From a virus: a DNA stretch of 35,484 nt. The stretch is from positions 1-35,484 of the IMG/VR virus record IMGVR_UViG_3300000651_000002, one strand, 5' to 3'. Under the pieces are notes generated by a model. The model worked only from the letters and a program-made list of their open reading frames with translations. It had not been told where the DNA came from and ran no database searches. Positions 6,010 through 12,172 of this stretch are shown in pieces; position 1 is the first letter of the stretch; the number at the start of each line of letters is the position of its first letter. Made by a program: the position numbers and the translations under genes.

Positions 6010-6650
6010 GAATCTTCATCAGTTGGTCTGGCCAGCAGAGCCGGAATTTCGCCGAGGAGCTGAAGCCGTGGCTGGAGCAGGTCCTTCCCGGAACAGACGT
6101 GTGGTTGTCGAGCGAGGATATTGACAAAGGCACGATCTGGTTCACCGAGATCATCGGGGAGTTGCAGCAATGCAATTGCGGGGTGATCTGCATCACGCGG
6201 GAGAATCATCTCGCGCCGTGGATTCATTTCGAGGCGGGCGGGATGGTGACCGGCCTAGGAAAAACTCACGTCGCCACTATTCTGCTTGACCTTGACCATC
6301 ACGACCTCGTTCAGCCGCTGAATCAGTTCAACGGCCTGCGCCTGAATCGCGAAGGTGCGTGGCACCTCGTGAAGTCTTTCAATAAAATTTCAGATCGCCC
6401 CATCAAGGATCGCGTGCTGGAGCGCACGTTCGAAAAGTTCTGGCCCGATCTGGAAGAGGCCTTCAAGCTGCAATTTCCGCAGTCGTACGAGACCGCCCGG
6501 ACTATCGTGCAACCCGTGCATATCGCGCCGAAACCGACCGAGACGGTTCTTGGACCGCCTTCCGTGCCGTCCGGGAAACTCCGGCGGCGCAAGCCGGATG
6601 ACGAGCGCGAAACGCCGACCCTTTTCAATGGCGTTCTCGATGAGGAGTAA
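6006..6650 (+). CDS. TIR-domain protein (putative NAD-consuming effector)
   Basis: This 214-aa protein has a TIR_2-type domain at residues 1-155. It starts with FISWSG (4-9), followed by SSEDIDKG (35-42), GVICITREN (59-67) and the segment APWIHFEAGG, in which E76 is at the catalytic glutamate position of bacterial TIR NADases and cyclases. The C-terminal 55 residues are polar and probably disordered. No sensor domain (STING, SAVED, SLOG, Argonaute) is fused or adjacent. It starts at GTG 6006 behind a strong SD. Family members act in cell suicide or signalling during phage infection. In a temperate phage it is best read as cargo against competing phages, or less likely as a host-NAD manipulator. 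A 17-bp duplicated sequence flanks the gene. Confidence 0.85.
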   Translation: MRIFISWSGQQSRNFAEELKPWLEQVLPGTDVWLSSEDIDKGTIWFTEIIGELQQCNCGVICITRENHLAPWIHFEAGGMVTGLGKTHVATILLDLDHHDLVQPLNQFNGLRLNREGAWHLVKSFNKISDRPIKDRVLERTFEKFWPDLEEAFKLQFPQSYETARTIVQPVHIAPKPTETVLGPPSVPSGKLRRRKPDDERETPTLFNGVLDEE

Positions 6651-6655
6651 CGCGC

Positions 6656-6781
6656 ATGACCACTGAGGAACGAGAACAGCAGGAGCGTGAATCGTGCCCA
6701 GCTTGCCAACAGAAGCGTCTCCACACTCCAGAGGACTGGCAGTATCATCCAGGCAGCTCGAAGAGCCCTGAGGCCAGCTAA
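6656..6781 (+). CDS. 41-aa protein with CPAC motif
   Basis: The product begins MTTEEREQQERESCPACQQK and ends in a short polar tail. It has one CxxC pair and is probably a small metal-binding or redox-active microprotein. It starts six bases after the TIR stop. Its first 17 bases repeat 5962-5978, which suggests it is the intact version of the locus into which the TIR gene was placed. Function is unknown. Confidence 0.6.
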   Translation: MTTEEREQQERESCPACQQKRLHTPEDWQYHPGSSKSPEAS

Positions 6782-6873
6782 TGCGATATCTGAGGTGGGT
6801 TTGGTGCGTAGTCTGGCATCCACGCACCGATGTAGGTTGGTGCCCGCTATGCAGGCGGCTGCGGTTCAGGTAG
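6781..6873 (+). CDS. 30-aa Trp/Cys-rich ORF
   Basis: It starts at ATG 6781 in a TAATG overlap with the previous stop and ends at TAG 6871-6873. It encodes MRYLRWVWCVVWHP..., with five Trp and a CPLC motif. The overlap and the CxxC motif argue it may be translated. The shortness and absence of an SD argue against. It is the last ORF before the rightward terminator. Confidence 0.35.
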   Translation: MRYLRWVWCVVWHPRTDVGWCPLCRRLRFR

Positions 6874-6876
6874 CGG

Positions 6877-7371
6877 TCACGATAGCGCGATCGGGGCGAG
6901 AGTCCATAGAATCCAGGTGAGGGCTACAGCGAGCAGTGCGTAGACCCAGTGAATGACATATGTGCGAAGGGAGGCCTTGTGGGCCTCCCTTTTTTGTTGG
7001 AACTCAGTGTTTAGATCGGCGACCAACTTCGGCAGATCCAGTGCGTGATACTCTGCCCACATACGTTCTGGTGTCAATGCGTGATATGCGTCCGTGGCGA
7101 GACGGTGGCACCAGGCGCAGAGCGGGATCGTGGATCGGTTTGGAGACTTGGCCCCGATCCCGCTCTTCCCCAATACCGTCGTATGGGCGGCTTCCGACTT
7201 ACCTTTAGCTCCCTCGCAGCAGACGCAGGGGAGGGAACGGATCCAGTTCATGTACGAACTCTCAGACGGTTGCCGGGAGTTCGTCTTCGATCGAGGCGAC
7301 AAGGGAGTCTTGCGCTTCAGCGGTGCGCCACGCTTCAGCGGCGTCTTGCGCTTGAGAGGCGTGCGCTTCAT
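6877..7371 (-). CDS. HNH-like nuclease with C-terminal membrane helix
   Basis: This 164-aa protein has a basic N-terminus with repeated PLKR units (residues 5-24). An HNH/zinc-type core follows, with C49-V-C51-C52, H63 (EAAHT), IPLCAWCHR (C85, C88, H89) and H97 (DAYHAL). The spacing resembles the Ref/DUF968-like HNH proteins of phages. Unusually, residues 137-160 form a hydrophobic segment (VYALLAVALTWILWTL) ending just before the stop, which would anchor the protein to the membrane. The rightward operon's terminator lies inside this gene just before that segment. It is the last gene of the leftward eight-gene chain (ATGA overlap at 7368-7371). Confidence 0.75.
   Translation of the reverse strand: MKRTPLKRKTPLKRGAPLKRKTPLSPRSKTNSRQPSESSYMNWIRSLPCVCCEGAKGKSEAAHTTVLGKSGIGAKSPNRSTIPLCAWCHRLATDAYHALTPERMWAEYHALDLPKLVADLNTEFQQKREAHKASLRTYVIHWVYALLAVALTWILWTLAPIALS
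6968..6995 (+). terminator. Intrinsic terminator of the replication/TIR operon
   Basis: A 9-bp perfect stem AGGGAGGCC / GGCCTCCCT with loop TTGTG (6968-6990) runs into TTTTT. It is oriented to stop rightward transcription from the initiator/TIR operon. It lies inside the coding region of the convergent HNH-like gene, just upstream of the codons for its membrane helix. Confidence 0.9.
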
Positions 7372-7559
7372 CGCATGTCCTCCACGTCCAGCCAGATTGA
7401 GCTGGTGCCGATGTCATCGAGGTCGATACCAACGACGCGATAGGTGCGGCCATTGACCATCACGTACACGTTGCGCTGGTTTGCGTCACGCACGAGGTTG
7501 AGGCGTTTGGCGAGCTGTTCGCCGTCAAGTGTCTCGCGGTAGTCGTAAGGTGTGGTCAT
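7368..7559 (-). CDS. 63-aa hypothetical protein
   Basis: It begins MTTPYDYRETLDGEQLAKRL. The C-terminal half (NVYVMVNGRTYRVVGIDLDD) looks like a small beta-rich domain. ATG 7559 was chosen because it overlaps the upstream stop as ATGA; a longer form from 7586 would run into the upstream gene. The protein is not recognised. It is part of the leftward small-gene operon. Confidence 0.6.
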   Translation of the reverse strand: MTTPYDYRETLDGEQLAKRLNLVRDANQRNVYVMVNGRTYRVVGIDLDDIGTSSIWLDVEDMR

Positions 7560-7879
7560 TTCTTTCCTACCTCTCCGAGAACCCACTCAAGGGCATTGAT
7601 CTGCGCCCGCAGGAGAGGCGTCGTCCGGTAGTAGTTCTCTTCGAACTCCTTTTCCTTCGGACCATGCCAGTAGGCCGGAACCAGTGCGTGCCCGTCAACG
7701 ACCTCGATCTTGCCTGCTGCGACGGCATCTGCGACATCCTCGTGCCATAACCGGCGCAGCTCATCGTGGAGGTTGTTGTCGCGGGCCTTGACTTCAGCCC
7801 GCAGGCTTTTAAGTCTGGCTCGGATCTCTTTAGGGCTGCGGACGTGGTTGGTGTCCGCAGGCGATACATCTGTGTTCAT
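7556..7879 (-). CDS. 107-aa hypothetical helical protein
   Basis: The N-terminal half is charged and helical (about residues 15-55, PKEIRARLKSLRAEVKARDN). The centre (HALVPAYWHGPKEKEFEENY) and the end (LLRAQINALEWVLGEV) suggest a compact alpha fold. ATGA overlaps join it to both neighbours. No family was recognised. Confidence 0.65.
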   Translation of the reverse strand: MNTDVSPADTNHVRSPKEIRARLKSLRAEVKARDNNLHDELRRLWHEDVADAVAAGKIEVVDGHALVPAYWHGPKEKEFEENYYRTTPLLRAQINALEWVLGEVGKK

Positions 7880-8067
7880 TTGGAAGTTCCTTCGACTTTC
7901 TTGAGGATGGTTAGTGTGATCGGTCCATCGACGGACTTTTGTCCACGGCTCTTGTACGCCTTCTGAGCCATAGCATTGAGGCTTTGCCAGTCGATCTCGA
8001 CTGAGTATGTAGCGAGAGGCTTGCCGTCGCGATCGCGGAGCAAGCCTGAGAAGTAGCGGTCGTTCAT
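7876..8067 (-). CDS. 63-aa hypothetical protein
   Basis: It starts at ATG 8067 behind a strong SD (GAAAGGAAG) and reads MNDRYFSGLLRDRDGKPLAT. An in-frame ATG at 8091 is less likely because it would overlap the upstream gene further and place the SD inside the coding sequence. Length and charge suggest a small soluble protein. Function is unknown. Confidence 0.65.
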   Translation of the reverse strand: MNDRYFSGLLRDRDGKPLATYSVEIDWQSLNAMAQKAYKSRGQKSVDGPITLTILKKVEGTSK

Positions 8068-8276
8068 CGGGACTTCCTTTCTGCGGTCCACTGCCAGTCT
8101 TCTTCTGCGTTAGCGGTTGCGCTCCGGTTCAGTCTGTCGGCTACGACCTCTGCTTCGGTCAGATCGAAGGTTTGCGCGAAGCATTTACTGGCAGTCCAGA
8201 ACGGGGCGTATGGGGATTGGTACACCCGATAGAACTCCTTCGGGTGCTTGCCGGATACAACGTAGTTGTCGCTCAT
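8064..8276 (-). CDS. 70-aa hypothetical protein
   Basis: It starts at ATG 8276 (MSDNYVVSGKHPKEFYRVYQ). An SD (AAGGAGA) lies about 11 bases before it, inside the end of the upstream gene. Aromatic-rich N-terminal half, helical acidic C-terminal half (LTEAEVVADRLN). ATGA overlaps join it to both neighbours. The family is not recognised. Confidence 0.65.
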   Translation of the reverse strand: MSDNYVVSGKHPKEFYRVYQSPYAPFWTASKCFAQTFDLTEAEVVADRLNRSATANAEEDWQWTAERKSR

Positions 8277-8410
8277 TTGCTTGCTTGTCTCCTTTTCCAT
8301 TGGCTGTAAAACTTGTTCACTGCTGACTTGCTATGGCCCCAGCAACGGGCCTTAAAGGGAAGTGCCGGGTGTTTGCAACCCGGCACCTCGCAACGCTTCT
8401 GATCAGGCAT
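8273..8410 (-). CDS. 45-aa Cys/His microprotein (possible zinc knuckle)
   Basis: MPDQKRCEVPGCKHPALPFK continues to a CWGH motif and a basic tail. C7, C12, C28 and H31 form a plausible C-x4-C...C-x2-H zinc site, followed by a Lys/Arg-rich C-terminus suited to nucleic-acid binding. It overlaps the upstream stop by 8 bases and the downstream start by ATGA. Identification rests on these overlaps and the motif. Confidence 0.6.
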   Translation of the reverse strand: MPDQKRCEVPGCKHPALPFKARCWGHSKSAVNKFYSQWKRRQASK

Positions 8411-8657
8411 TTCCCTTCTTTCTGCTGCGTCTTGGGCGAGAGCCGCCCATGACGTAGCTGTAGAGGTTCTGGTTGTTGTGATGGGCCTGCACTGCGTAGT
8501 CGCAGGCCTGTTGGATTGTGGCCTCTGACCAGCCGCGTGTGATCGCCTGGTCTACGGGGCCGATTCGGCGCAGGATCTCTGCGCGGACGGCTTCATCGGT
8601 TTCGCTCACGTGGAGCCTGGCGACGAAGAACTCGATGTCTCCCTTCGGGATCTCCAT
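8403..8657 (-). CDS. 84-aa hypothetical protein
   Basis: It reads MEIPKGDIEFFVARLHVSET, then a helical middle (EAVRAEILRRIG, ATIQQACDYAVQAHHNNQ) and a basic tail (RPRRSRKKGNA). It is predominantly alpha-helical and ends in a cluster of Arg/Lys. SD AGGAG precedes the start. The stop of the upstream gene overlaps the start (TAATG). No recognised domain. Confidence 0.7.
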   Translation of the reverse strand: MEIPKGDIEFFVARLHVSETDEAVRAEILRRIGPVDQAITRGWSEATIQQACDYAVQAHHNNQNLYSYVMGGSRPRRSRKKGNA

Positions 8658-8830
8658 TAGAGTTGCTCCTTTGGTTCAGCGGGCACGGGCTCGGTGTAGC
8701 GAGCCCATGCTTTGAAGTTTTGGTTGCGGAGGTTATTGACGCGCCGCATTGCCTCTGCGGAGTCGTCAACGGTGGATGCGAGGGTAACGCTGTTAGGGTC
8801 GTCTGTTATCTGGACGAAGATTTCGAACAT
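8657..8830 (-). CDS. 57-aa hypothetical protein, first gene of the leftward operon
   Basis: It reads MFEIFVQITDDPNSVTLAST, then a helical segment DDSAEAMRRVNNLRNQNFKA. A beta-alpha pattern in this size suggests a small soluble protein. It is the promoter-proximal gene of the leftward chain. Its SD-like AAGGAG lies inside the palindromic operator at 8845-8867, so binding of a repressor or mRNA folding could also affect translation. Confidence 0.6.
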   Translation of the reverse strand: MFEIFVQITDDPNSVTLASTVDDSAEAMRRVNNLRNQNFKAWARYTEPVPAEPKEQL

Positions 8831-8920
8831 GTCTCGATCTTACTCCTTGCTTATCCGGTAAGCAAGGTCTAAAATCAACTCAGAAAGATCGGGCCGTGCT
8901 TAGCGGGTAAGCTAGTACTA
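8831..8920. promoter_or_regulatory. Divergent control region with two related operators
   Basis: Operator 1 is a perfect palindrome CCTTGCTTA-TCCGG-TAAGCAAGG (8845-8867). Operator 2 is GCTTA-GCGGG-TAAGC (8898-8912) with partial extension on both sides. They share GCTTA-N5-TAAGC, with C/G-rich centres. Operator 1 overlaps a leftward TTGATT...ATAAGC promoter candidate. Operator 2 ends 8 bases before the rightward ATG at 8921, which has no SD. This is the layout of a lysis/lysogeny or early/late switch, but no classical repressor gene adjoins it. Confidence 0.7.
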
Positions 8921-9133
8921 ATGGCCAGAAAGGTTGATCCAGTGAAGGAATACTTGAGTCGCATCGGAGCTGAAGGCGGAAAGGCTCGTGCGGAGAACCT
9001 GACGGACGAGGCGATATCGGAGATCGCGAGCAAGGGAGGAGAAGCCAGGGCCAGGAAGTTGTCTAAAGCCAGACGGCTTGAGATTGCGAAGAAGGCATCG
9101 GCCGCTGCGGCCGCGAAGAGGAACGCGCAATGA
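8921..9133 (+). CDS. Small basic GG-A-rich protein (70 aa)
   Basis: It contains two similar units, GAEGGKARAENLTDEAISEI and KGGEARARKLSKARRLEIAK, followed by an Ala/Lys/Arg tail. The repeated GG-x-A-R-A pattern recalls small KGG-type and histone-like bacterial proteins, so nucleic-acid binding is possible. It starts without SD right after operator 2, so expression is probably controlled directly by the switch region and possibly leaderless. Its stop overlaps the next start (ATGA). Confidence 0.65.
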   Translation: MARKVDPVKEYLSRIGAEGGKARAENLTDEAISEIASKGGEARARKLSKARRLEIAKKASAAAAAKRNAQ

Positions 9134-9432
9134 CAAAGAAGGAGGTGGAATCAGCGATCAGTAATCACGCGGACTGGATCGAGCATCTGGCAGGCCGGAT
9201 GGACGAGCTGGCCGCACAGATGGCCCGAACCGATGCACAACTGGCGCGGACTGATGCCCAGATTGCTCGGACTCAGACTCAGATCGAAGAGACGAACAGA
9301 GCGCTCAAAGAGTCAGGCGAATCGGTCGATCGACGGCTGAAAGAGCTGGGGGAAGCGACTGACAAGCGAATCGGTGATCTGGTATTAGCGATCAGCAAGC
9401 TGTTGCCGGGAGCGAAGCATGACACACCCTGA
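9130..9432 (+). CDS. Coiled-coil protein (100 aa)
   Basis: Nearly the whole sequence is predicted coiled coil. It has repeated seven-residue units ARTDAQL / ARTDAQI / ARTQTQI (about residues 33-54), then a Lys/Glu-rich helix (SVDRRLKELGEATDKRIGDL) and a short hydrophobic end. It is likely an oligomerising scaffold or DNA-associated accessory protein. Overlaps join it to both neighbours. Confidence 0.65.
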   Translation: MTKKEVESAISNHADWIEHLAGRMDELAAQMARTDAQLARTDAQIARTQTQIEETNRALKESGESVDRRLKELGEATDKRIGDLVLAISKLLPGAKHDTP

Positions 9433-9703
9433 CGACAACCTGATGGAACGGTTCATCGCAGAGATGACCGAAGCGGAACGGGACGATCCGTCTGTGGAAA
9501 TGAGCTTCAACCCGTCATCGCTGTTCTATCTGGTGGCGAATCTCCAGTTAGCGCTGAGGCACCCGCAGAATGACGGTGCGGCGGCTGAGTTCGCACGTCT
9601 GGTGTGCAGCAGGATCGAGGAGCACTTCCAGGCCAGGGGCTACGCCGCAATGTGCGAGATGATCCGGCGCGGCTGGACTGTCGAACCGGAGCGCGTGCAG
9701 TGA
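9419..9703 (+). CDS. 94-aa hypothetical helical protein
   Basis: It reads MTHPDDNLMERFIAEMTEAE, then a helical core (SSLFYLVANLQLALRHPQND) and an end GYAAMCEMIRRGW. It is all-alpha and acidic at the N-terminus. It overlaps the coiled-coil gene by 14 bases and the next gene by GTGA. No family was recognised. Confidence 0.65.
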   Translation: MTHPDDNLMERFIAEMTEAERDDPSVEMSFNPSSLFYLVANLQLALRHPQNDGAAAEFARLVCSRIEEHFQARGYAAMCEMIRRGWTVEPERVQ

Positions 9704-9975
9704 GGAAGCTACGGGTGTTCCGAGACGACCACGTTCATGTGATGGCGGAACGCTGCCAGACGTGCATATTCCGTCCCGGCAATCTGATGAGCCTCAGACG
9801 GGGCCGGGTCAGGCAGATGGTGGACGATGCAACCAGACTCAATAGCTGCATCGTCTGCCATGACACCAGCGATACGAAAGAGCCTGCTGTATGCCGTGGC
9901 TTCTTCGAGCTGCATCCGACGGCAGCGTTGCGGATTGCGGAGCTGCTTGGCCGGATCCGGTTCCAGAAACCCTGA
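9700..9975 (+). CDS. Cys-rich CIFRPGN-motif protein (91 aa)
   Basis: The start is GTG 9700, overlapping the upstream TGA. The sequence contains C-QTCIFRPGNLM, a helix RRGRVRQMVDDATRL, then IVCHDT and AVCRGFFEL. Five Cys and one His (CxxC, CHD, VCRGF) suggest a zinc or iron-sulfur site. The CxxCIFRPGN...CHDT...CRGF layout recalls a small conserved family of actinobacteriophages and their hosts. That is recollection, and the role is unknown. Confidence 0.7.
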   Translation: MRKLRVFRDDHVHVMAERCQTCIFRPGNLMSLRRGRVRQMVDDATRLNSCIVCHDTSDTKEPAVCRGFFELHPTAALRIAELLGRIRFQKP

Positions 9976-10130
9976 GTTGTGCAGTGACTTGGAAAGCGTT
10001 ATCGGTATCACATCAGGTATGTGGTGCCGATGACGCGGACGGGCCTGGACCGGATCCGGTTACAGGTGAGTCGTAATAAATCGAGAGCTGCCCCCGTTGA
10101 ACTATCAACCCTGAAGTTTCAAGCCCGCCT

Positions 10131-10173
10131 AAATTTCGCAAAAACCCTCGTAAATTCGCCAAAAAACACTCGT
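10131..10173. repeat. Two imperfect tandem 21-22 bp A-rich repeats
   Basis: AAATTTCGCAAAAACCCTCG(T) at 10131-10151 is followed directly by AAATTCGCCAAAAAACACTC(GT) at 10152-10173. They lie just before the LuxR-type gene, in a 197-bp gap with no convincing gene. Phased A-tracts may bend DNA, and the pair could be a binding site for the adjacent regulator. Confidence 0.55.
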
Positions 10174-10505
10174 TGACGGGCTACAGAGTTGCGGCCCTGA
10201 GAAGGCATACTTTTTCTTTGGACAACGAAGTAGTGTTCGCCGACTCCGACTTAAAGCTCTCGAAGGGAATGTTCCGTCGTACGGATCTGGAAAGCAGCAC
10301 ACCGGCACCGGCCTTAACCAAAAGACAATCAGCGGTCCTCATCGAGCTGGTCAAAGACCAGAGCATGACCGATGCGGCGAAAACGCTGGACATCAGCGTA
10401 AACACCGTTGACCGGCACAAGGCAAGGCTCTTCAGCATTGCCGACGCAAAGACCCGTGTCGGCCTTGTGCGCTGGGCAATCAGGACCGGCCAGGTGGCCG
10501 CGTGA
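10173..10505 (+). CDS. LuxR/NarL-type HTH regulator (110 aa)
   Basis: The C-terminal 65 residues form a LuxR-type helix-turn-helix. ALTKRQSAVLIELVKD is followed by MTDAAKTLDISVNTVDRHKA, where the second helix carries the typical NTVDRH recognition motif. There is no receiver or ligand-binding domain, so it is a minimal DNA-binding protein. The start is uncertain: TTG 10173 gives 110 aa, while ATG 10269 would still keep the whole HTH domain. It is likely a regulator of the phage's own rightward operon. GTGA overlap with the next gene. Confidence 0.7.
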   Translation: MTGYRVAALRRHTFSLDNEVVFADSDLKLSKGMFRRTDLESSTPAPALTKRQSAVLIELVKDQSMTDAAKTLDISVNTVDRHKARLFSIADAKTRVGLVRWAIRTGQVAA

Positions 10506-10909
10506 CGAAGTCTGAGAGGTCCGCGATCGTAGACGAATTCGGAGAGCTGGCCCGGCAACTGGCGCAGGCGAAGCCTCTGCGCGATCGCTACGACCGGCTG
10601 AGCAAAGAGATTCAGTCCTGGTATGAGGACAAGCCTGCTGACGAATCCTTTGTCGCAGAGGGCTCGCGGTACACGGTTCAGGTGTCGGCCCGGCAAACGG
10701 AGCGGACGGTCCACAACAAGCCCTGGCTTTGCAACTGGATGGGTCTGGAACGCTTCCTCGATCACGCCACGATCGGCCTGAGGTCCATCGACAGCCTTGT
10801 CCCGAAGGTCTGGCATGGAGAATTCATCACCGAGGCGCAGACGGGTCGCCGGTCACTGACGCCGGTCGCAGCTCGCGCAGCGGCTCCACAGAAAAAAATC
10901 GCGGCTTGA
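10502..10909 (+). CDS. 135-aa hypothetical phage protein
   Basis: It starts at GTG 10502. It has a helical N-terminal half (AIVDEFGELARQLAQAKPLR), then a beta segment (RYTVQVSARQTERTV), a helix around GLERFLDHATI and a basic Ala-rich tail. It looks like a conserved phage accessory protein of the kind found in regulator and recombination regions, but I cannot name the family. Confidence 0.65.
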   Translation: MTKSERSAIVDEFGELARQLAQAKPLRDRYDRLSKEIQSWYEDKPADESFVAEGSRYTVQVSARQTERTVHNKPWLCNWMGLERFLDHATIGLRSIDSLVPKVWHGEFITEAQTGRRSLTPVAARAAAPQKKIAA

Positions 10910-10918
10910 GGTTAATGA

Positions 10919-11290
10919 ATGAGCCTCGCGCCGGTATACTCGATCAGCAACAGTCGCGTCCTGCCCGTTTCGCACGAGGGAGAGGTGATCTCTCGCGTGG
11001 ACGACCGGCGAGCACGCGAACTCCTGAAAGCACGCAAAGTCGTACCGATCTGGTCGGATCGCTCGATCACGGGCTTGGCACTCATCGACACAGACGAGCC
11101 GGTCTCACCGGCAATGACGGGTACGACACCTCCATGCATCAACGGGCTCCGGTGGCCGACGCGGTTCGGCTACCCAATGCGACCTTCGTCGCAATCGATC
11201 CAGACAGTCTGGCAACTGCCGGTGACCCGGAGACGCAATGTGCTGACGCTACCAGAGCGCGTTACCTACGATCTCTTGTGCGCGGCCTGA
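10919..11290 (+). CDS. 123-aa hypothetical protein
   Basis: The first 70 residues are convincing: MSLAPVYSISNSRVLPVSHE, then a basic helix RVDDRRARELLKARKVVPIW. The last 50 overlap, in another frame, with the sigma-like gene starting at 11134, so the true C-terminus could be either the full stop at 11290 or functionally earlier. An in-frame NGLRWPTRFGYPMR segment supports at least part of the tail. Function is unknown. Confidence 0.6.
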   Translation: MSLAPVYSISNSRVLPVSHEGEVISRVDDRRARELLKARKVVPIWSDRSITGLALIDTDEPVSPAMTGTTPPCINGLRWPTRFGYPMRPSSQSIQTVWQLPVTRRRNVLTLPERVTYDLLCAA

Positions 11291-11466
11291 CGAGGCCTCA
11301 TTACGCGGTTGTAACGCTGATGTACGTGGACGGATACAGTCAGGCGCAGATTGCCGAAGCTTTAAAGATCAGCCCGGCGGCTGTATCGAAGATGCACGCA
11401 AGAGCCCTCGATCGGCTCCGCAAAGGCCTGGCCTTGATGGGAGTCGAAAAGCTGGGGGATCTGTGA
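11134..11466 (+). CDS. Sigma-70 region-4-like regulator (110 aa)
   Basis: The C-terminal half (about residues 38-105) reads like sigma region 4: ARYLRSLVRGLTRPHYAVVT, then YVDGYSQAQIAEALKIS and an HTH ending PAAVSKMHARALDRLRKGL. No region 2 is present, so it is not a full sigma factor. It could bind the -35 element or act as a phage regulator. The start is uncertain: ATG 11134 is used because the first helix of the domain already lies upstream of the alternative GTG 11278. GTGA overlap with the next gene. Confidence 0.65.
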   Translation: MHQRAPVADAVRLPNATFVAIDPDSLATAGDPETQCADATRARYLRSLVRGLTRPHYAVVTLMYVDGYSQAQIAEALKISPAAVSKMHARALDRLRKGLALMGVEKLGDL

Positions 11467-11942
11467 GCGAGGATATTGCGGGGGCCGCGTATTTAGGCCT
11501 CGAAGACTGTGTGGAGTGCGATGGCACCGGCAAGCGGGATAAGACGCTTTGCGGCTGCGTGTATCGTGCGATCTTCCGGCAATGCTGGGCCGCATTTCAC
11601 TCGAAGGTGACCGGCGTAAAGCAGACCGGCGGAAGCTGGGGCAGGCCGGGCGAAGAGTTCTGTGCGGATTTCATCTCCGTTGTGCGACGTTCGCTGGACG
11701 CGGACGACGCAAAGTTGTTTAAAGGGTATTTCTTATTGGGCGCGAATTGGCAGTTGGTCGCCCGAAAGCTTGGGCTTTCGAAGAGCCGGTTTTGGTATGG
11801 GGTTCGCAGGATCGAGAAGATCGGCGGCAAGGCCCTCGCTGAAGCTGAGCCGTATCCACTGCATCCAGTCCGAGGGTATTTTGAATGTCGTCGCCCAGTG
11901 TCGAATCACTCTTCAACCGTCCGCTCGCCATTGCTGCACTGA
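11463..11942 (+). CDS. Zn-finger plus HTH protein, candidate late-gene regulator
   Basis: This 159-aa protein has an N-terminal CVECDGTGKRD...CGC cluster (residues 16-32), a DnaJ-like zinc knuckle. It then has a helical domain with EEFCADFISVVRRSLD and LLGANWQLVARKLGLSKS, FWYGVRRIEK, and a conserved-looking close EPYPLHPVRGYF. This order recalls small phage proteins found just before late operons that resemble sigma-like or Q-type regulators. It is the last regulator before the membrane protein and the only operon pointing to the late genes, so a late-activator role is a reasonable inference. Confidence 0.65.
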   Translation: MSEDIAGAAYLGLEDCVECDGTGKRDKTLCGCVYRAIFRQCWAAFHSKVTGVKQTGGSWGRPGEEFCADFISVVRRSLDADDAKLFKGYFLLGANWQLVARKLGLSKSRFWYGVRRIEKIGGKALAEAEPYPLHPVRGYFECRRPVSNHSSTVRSPLLH

Positions 11943-12172
11943 CTTTGCTCGGCAGCGTTGGCGGGTCGATGATCAAAGACCGGCTCCAGTCCGAGAGCAC
12001 CTCATCGGCCAATGCGGTCAGGATCGCTCAGGTGGAGAGGCAGCTCGCGGACACGGTCAGGGAACGGGAGTTCAACCAGTTCATGTCCGAGGTGATGCGC
12101 CGGTTGGATTCGATCGAAAATCGAGTTGGTGATTATCGCGAGATACGGCAGGGTTCCACGGCTCGCAAGTGA
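11885..12172 (+). CDS. Membrane-anchored coiled-coil protein (95 aa), possible lysis accessory
   Basis: An N-terminal hydrophobic segment (about residues 14-30, AIAALTLLGSVGGSMI) is followed by a charged coiled coil (about 42-85, QVERQLADTVREREFNQFMS...). The topology resembles spanin- or XhlA-like accessory proteins, but no signature was recognised. The gene overlaps the end of the regulator gene. It is the last gene of the rightward regulator operon. Confidence 0.6.
   Translation: MSSPSVESLFNRPLAIAALTLLGSVGGSMIKDRLQSESTSSANAVRIAQVERQLADTVREREFNQFMSEVMRRLDSIENRVGDYREIRQGSTARK

Noticed and set aside
8663-8872. Rightward ORF across the divergent region
   Set aside because: It overlaps a supported leftward gene and crosses the operator; no SD.
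10028-10174. 48-codon ORF (MTRTGLDRIRLQ...) in the gap before the LuxR-type gene
   Set aside because: Basic, no SD and passes through the A-tract repeats; too weak to call.
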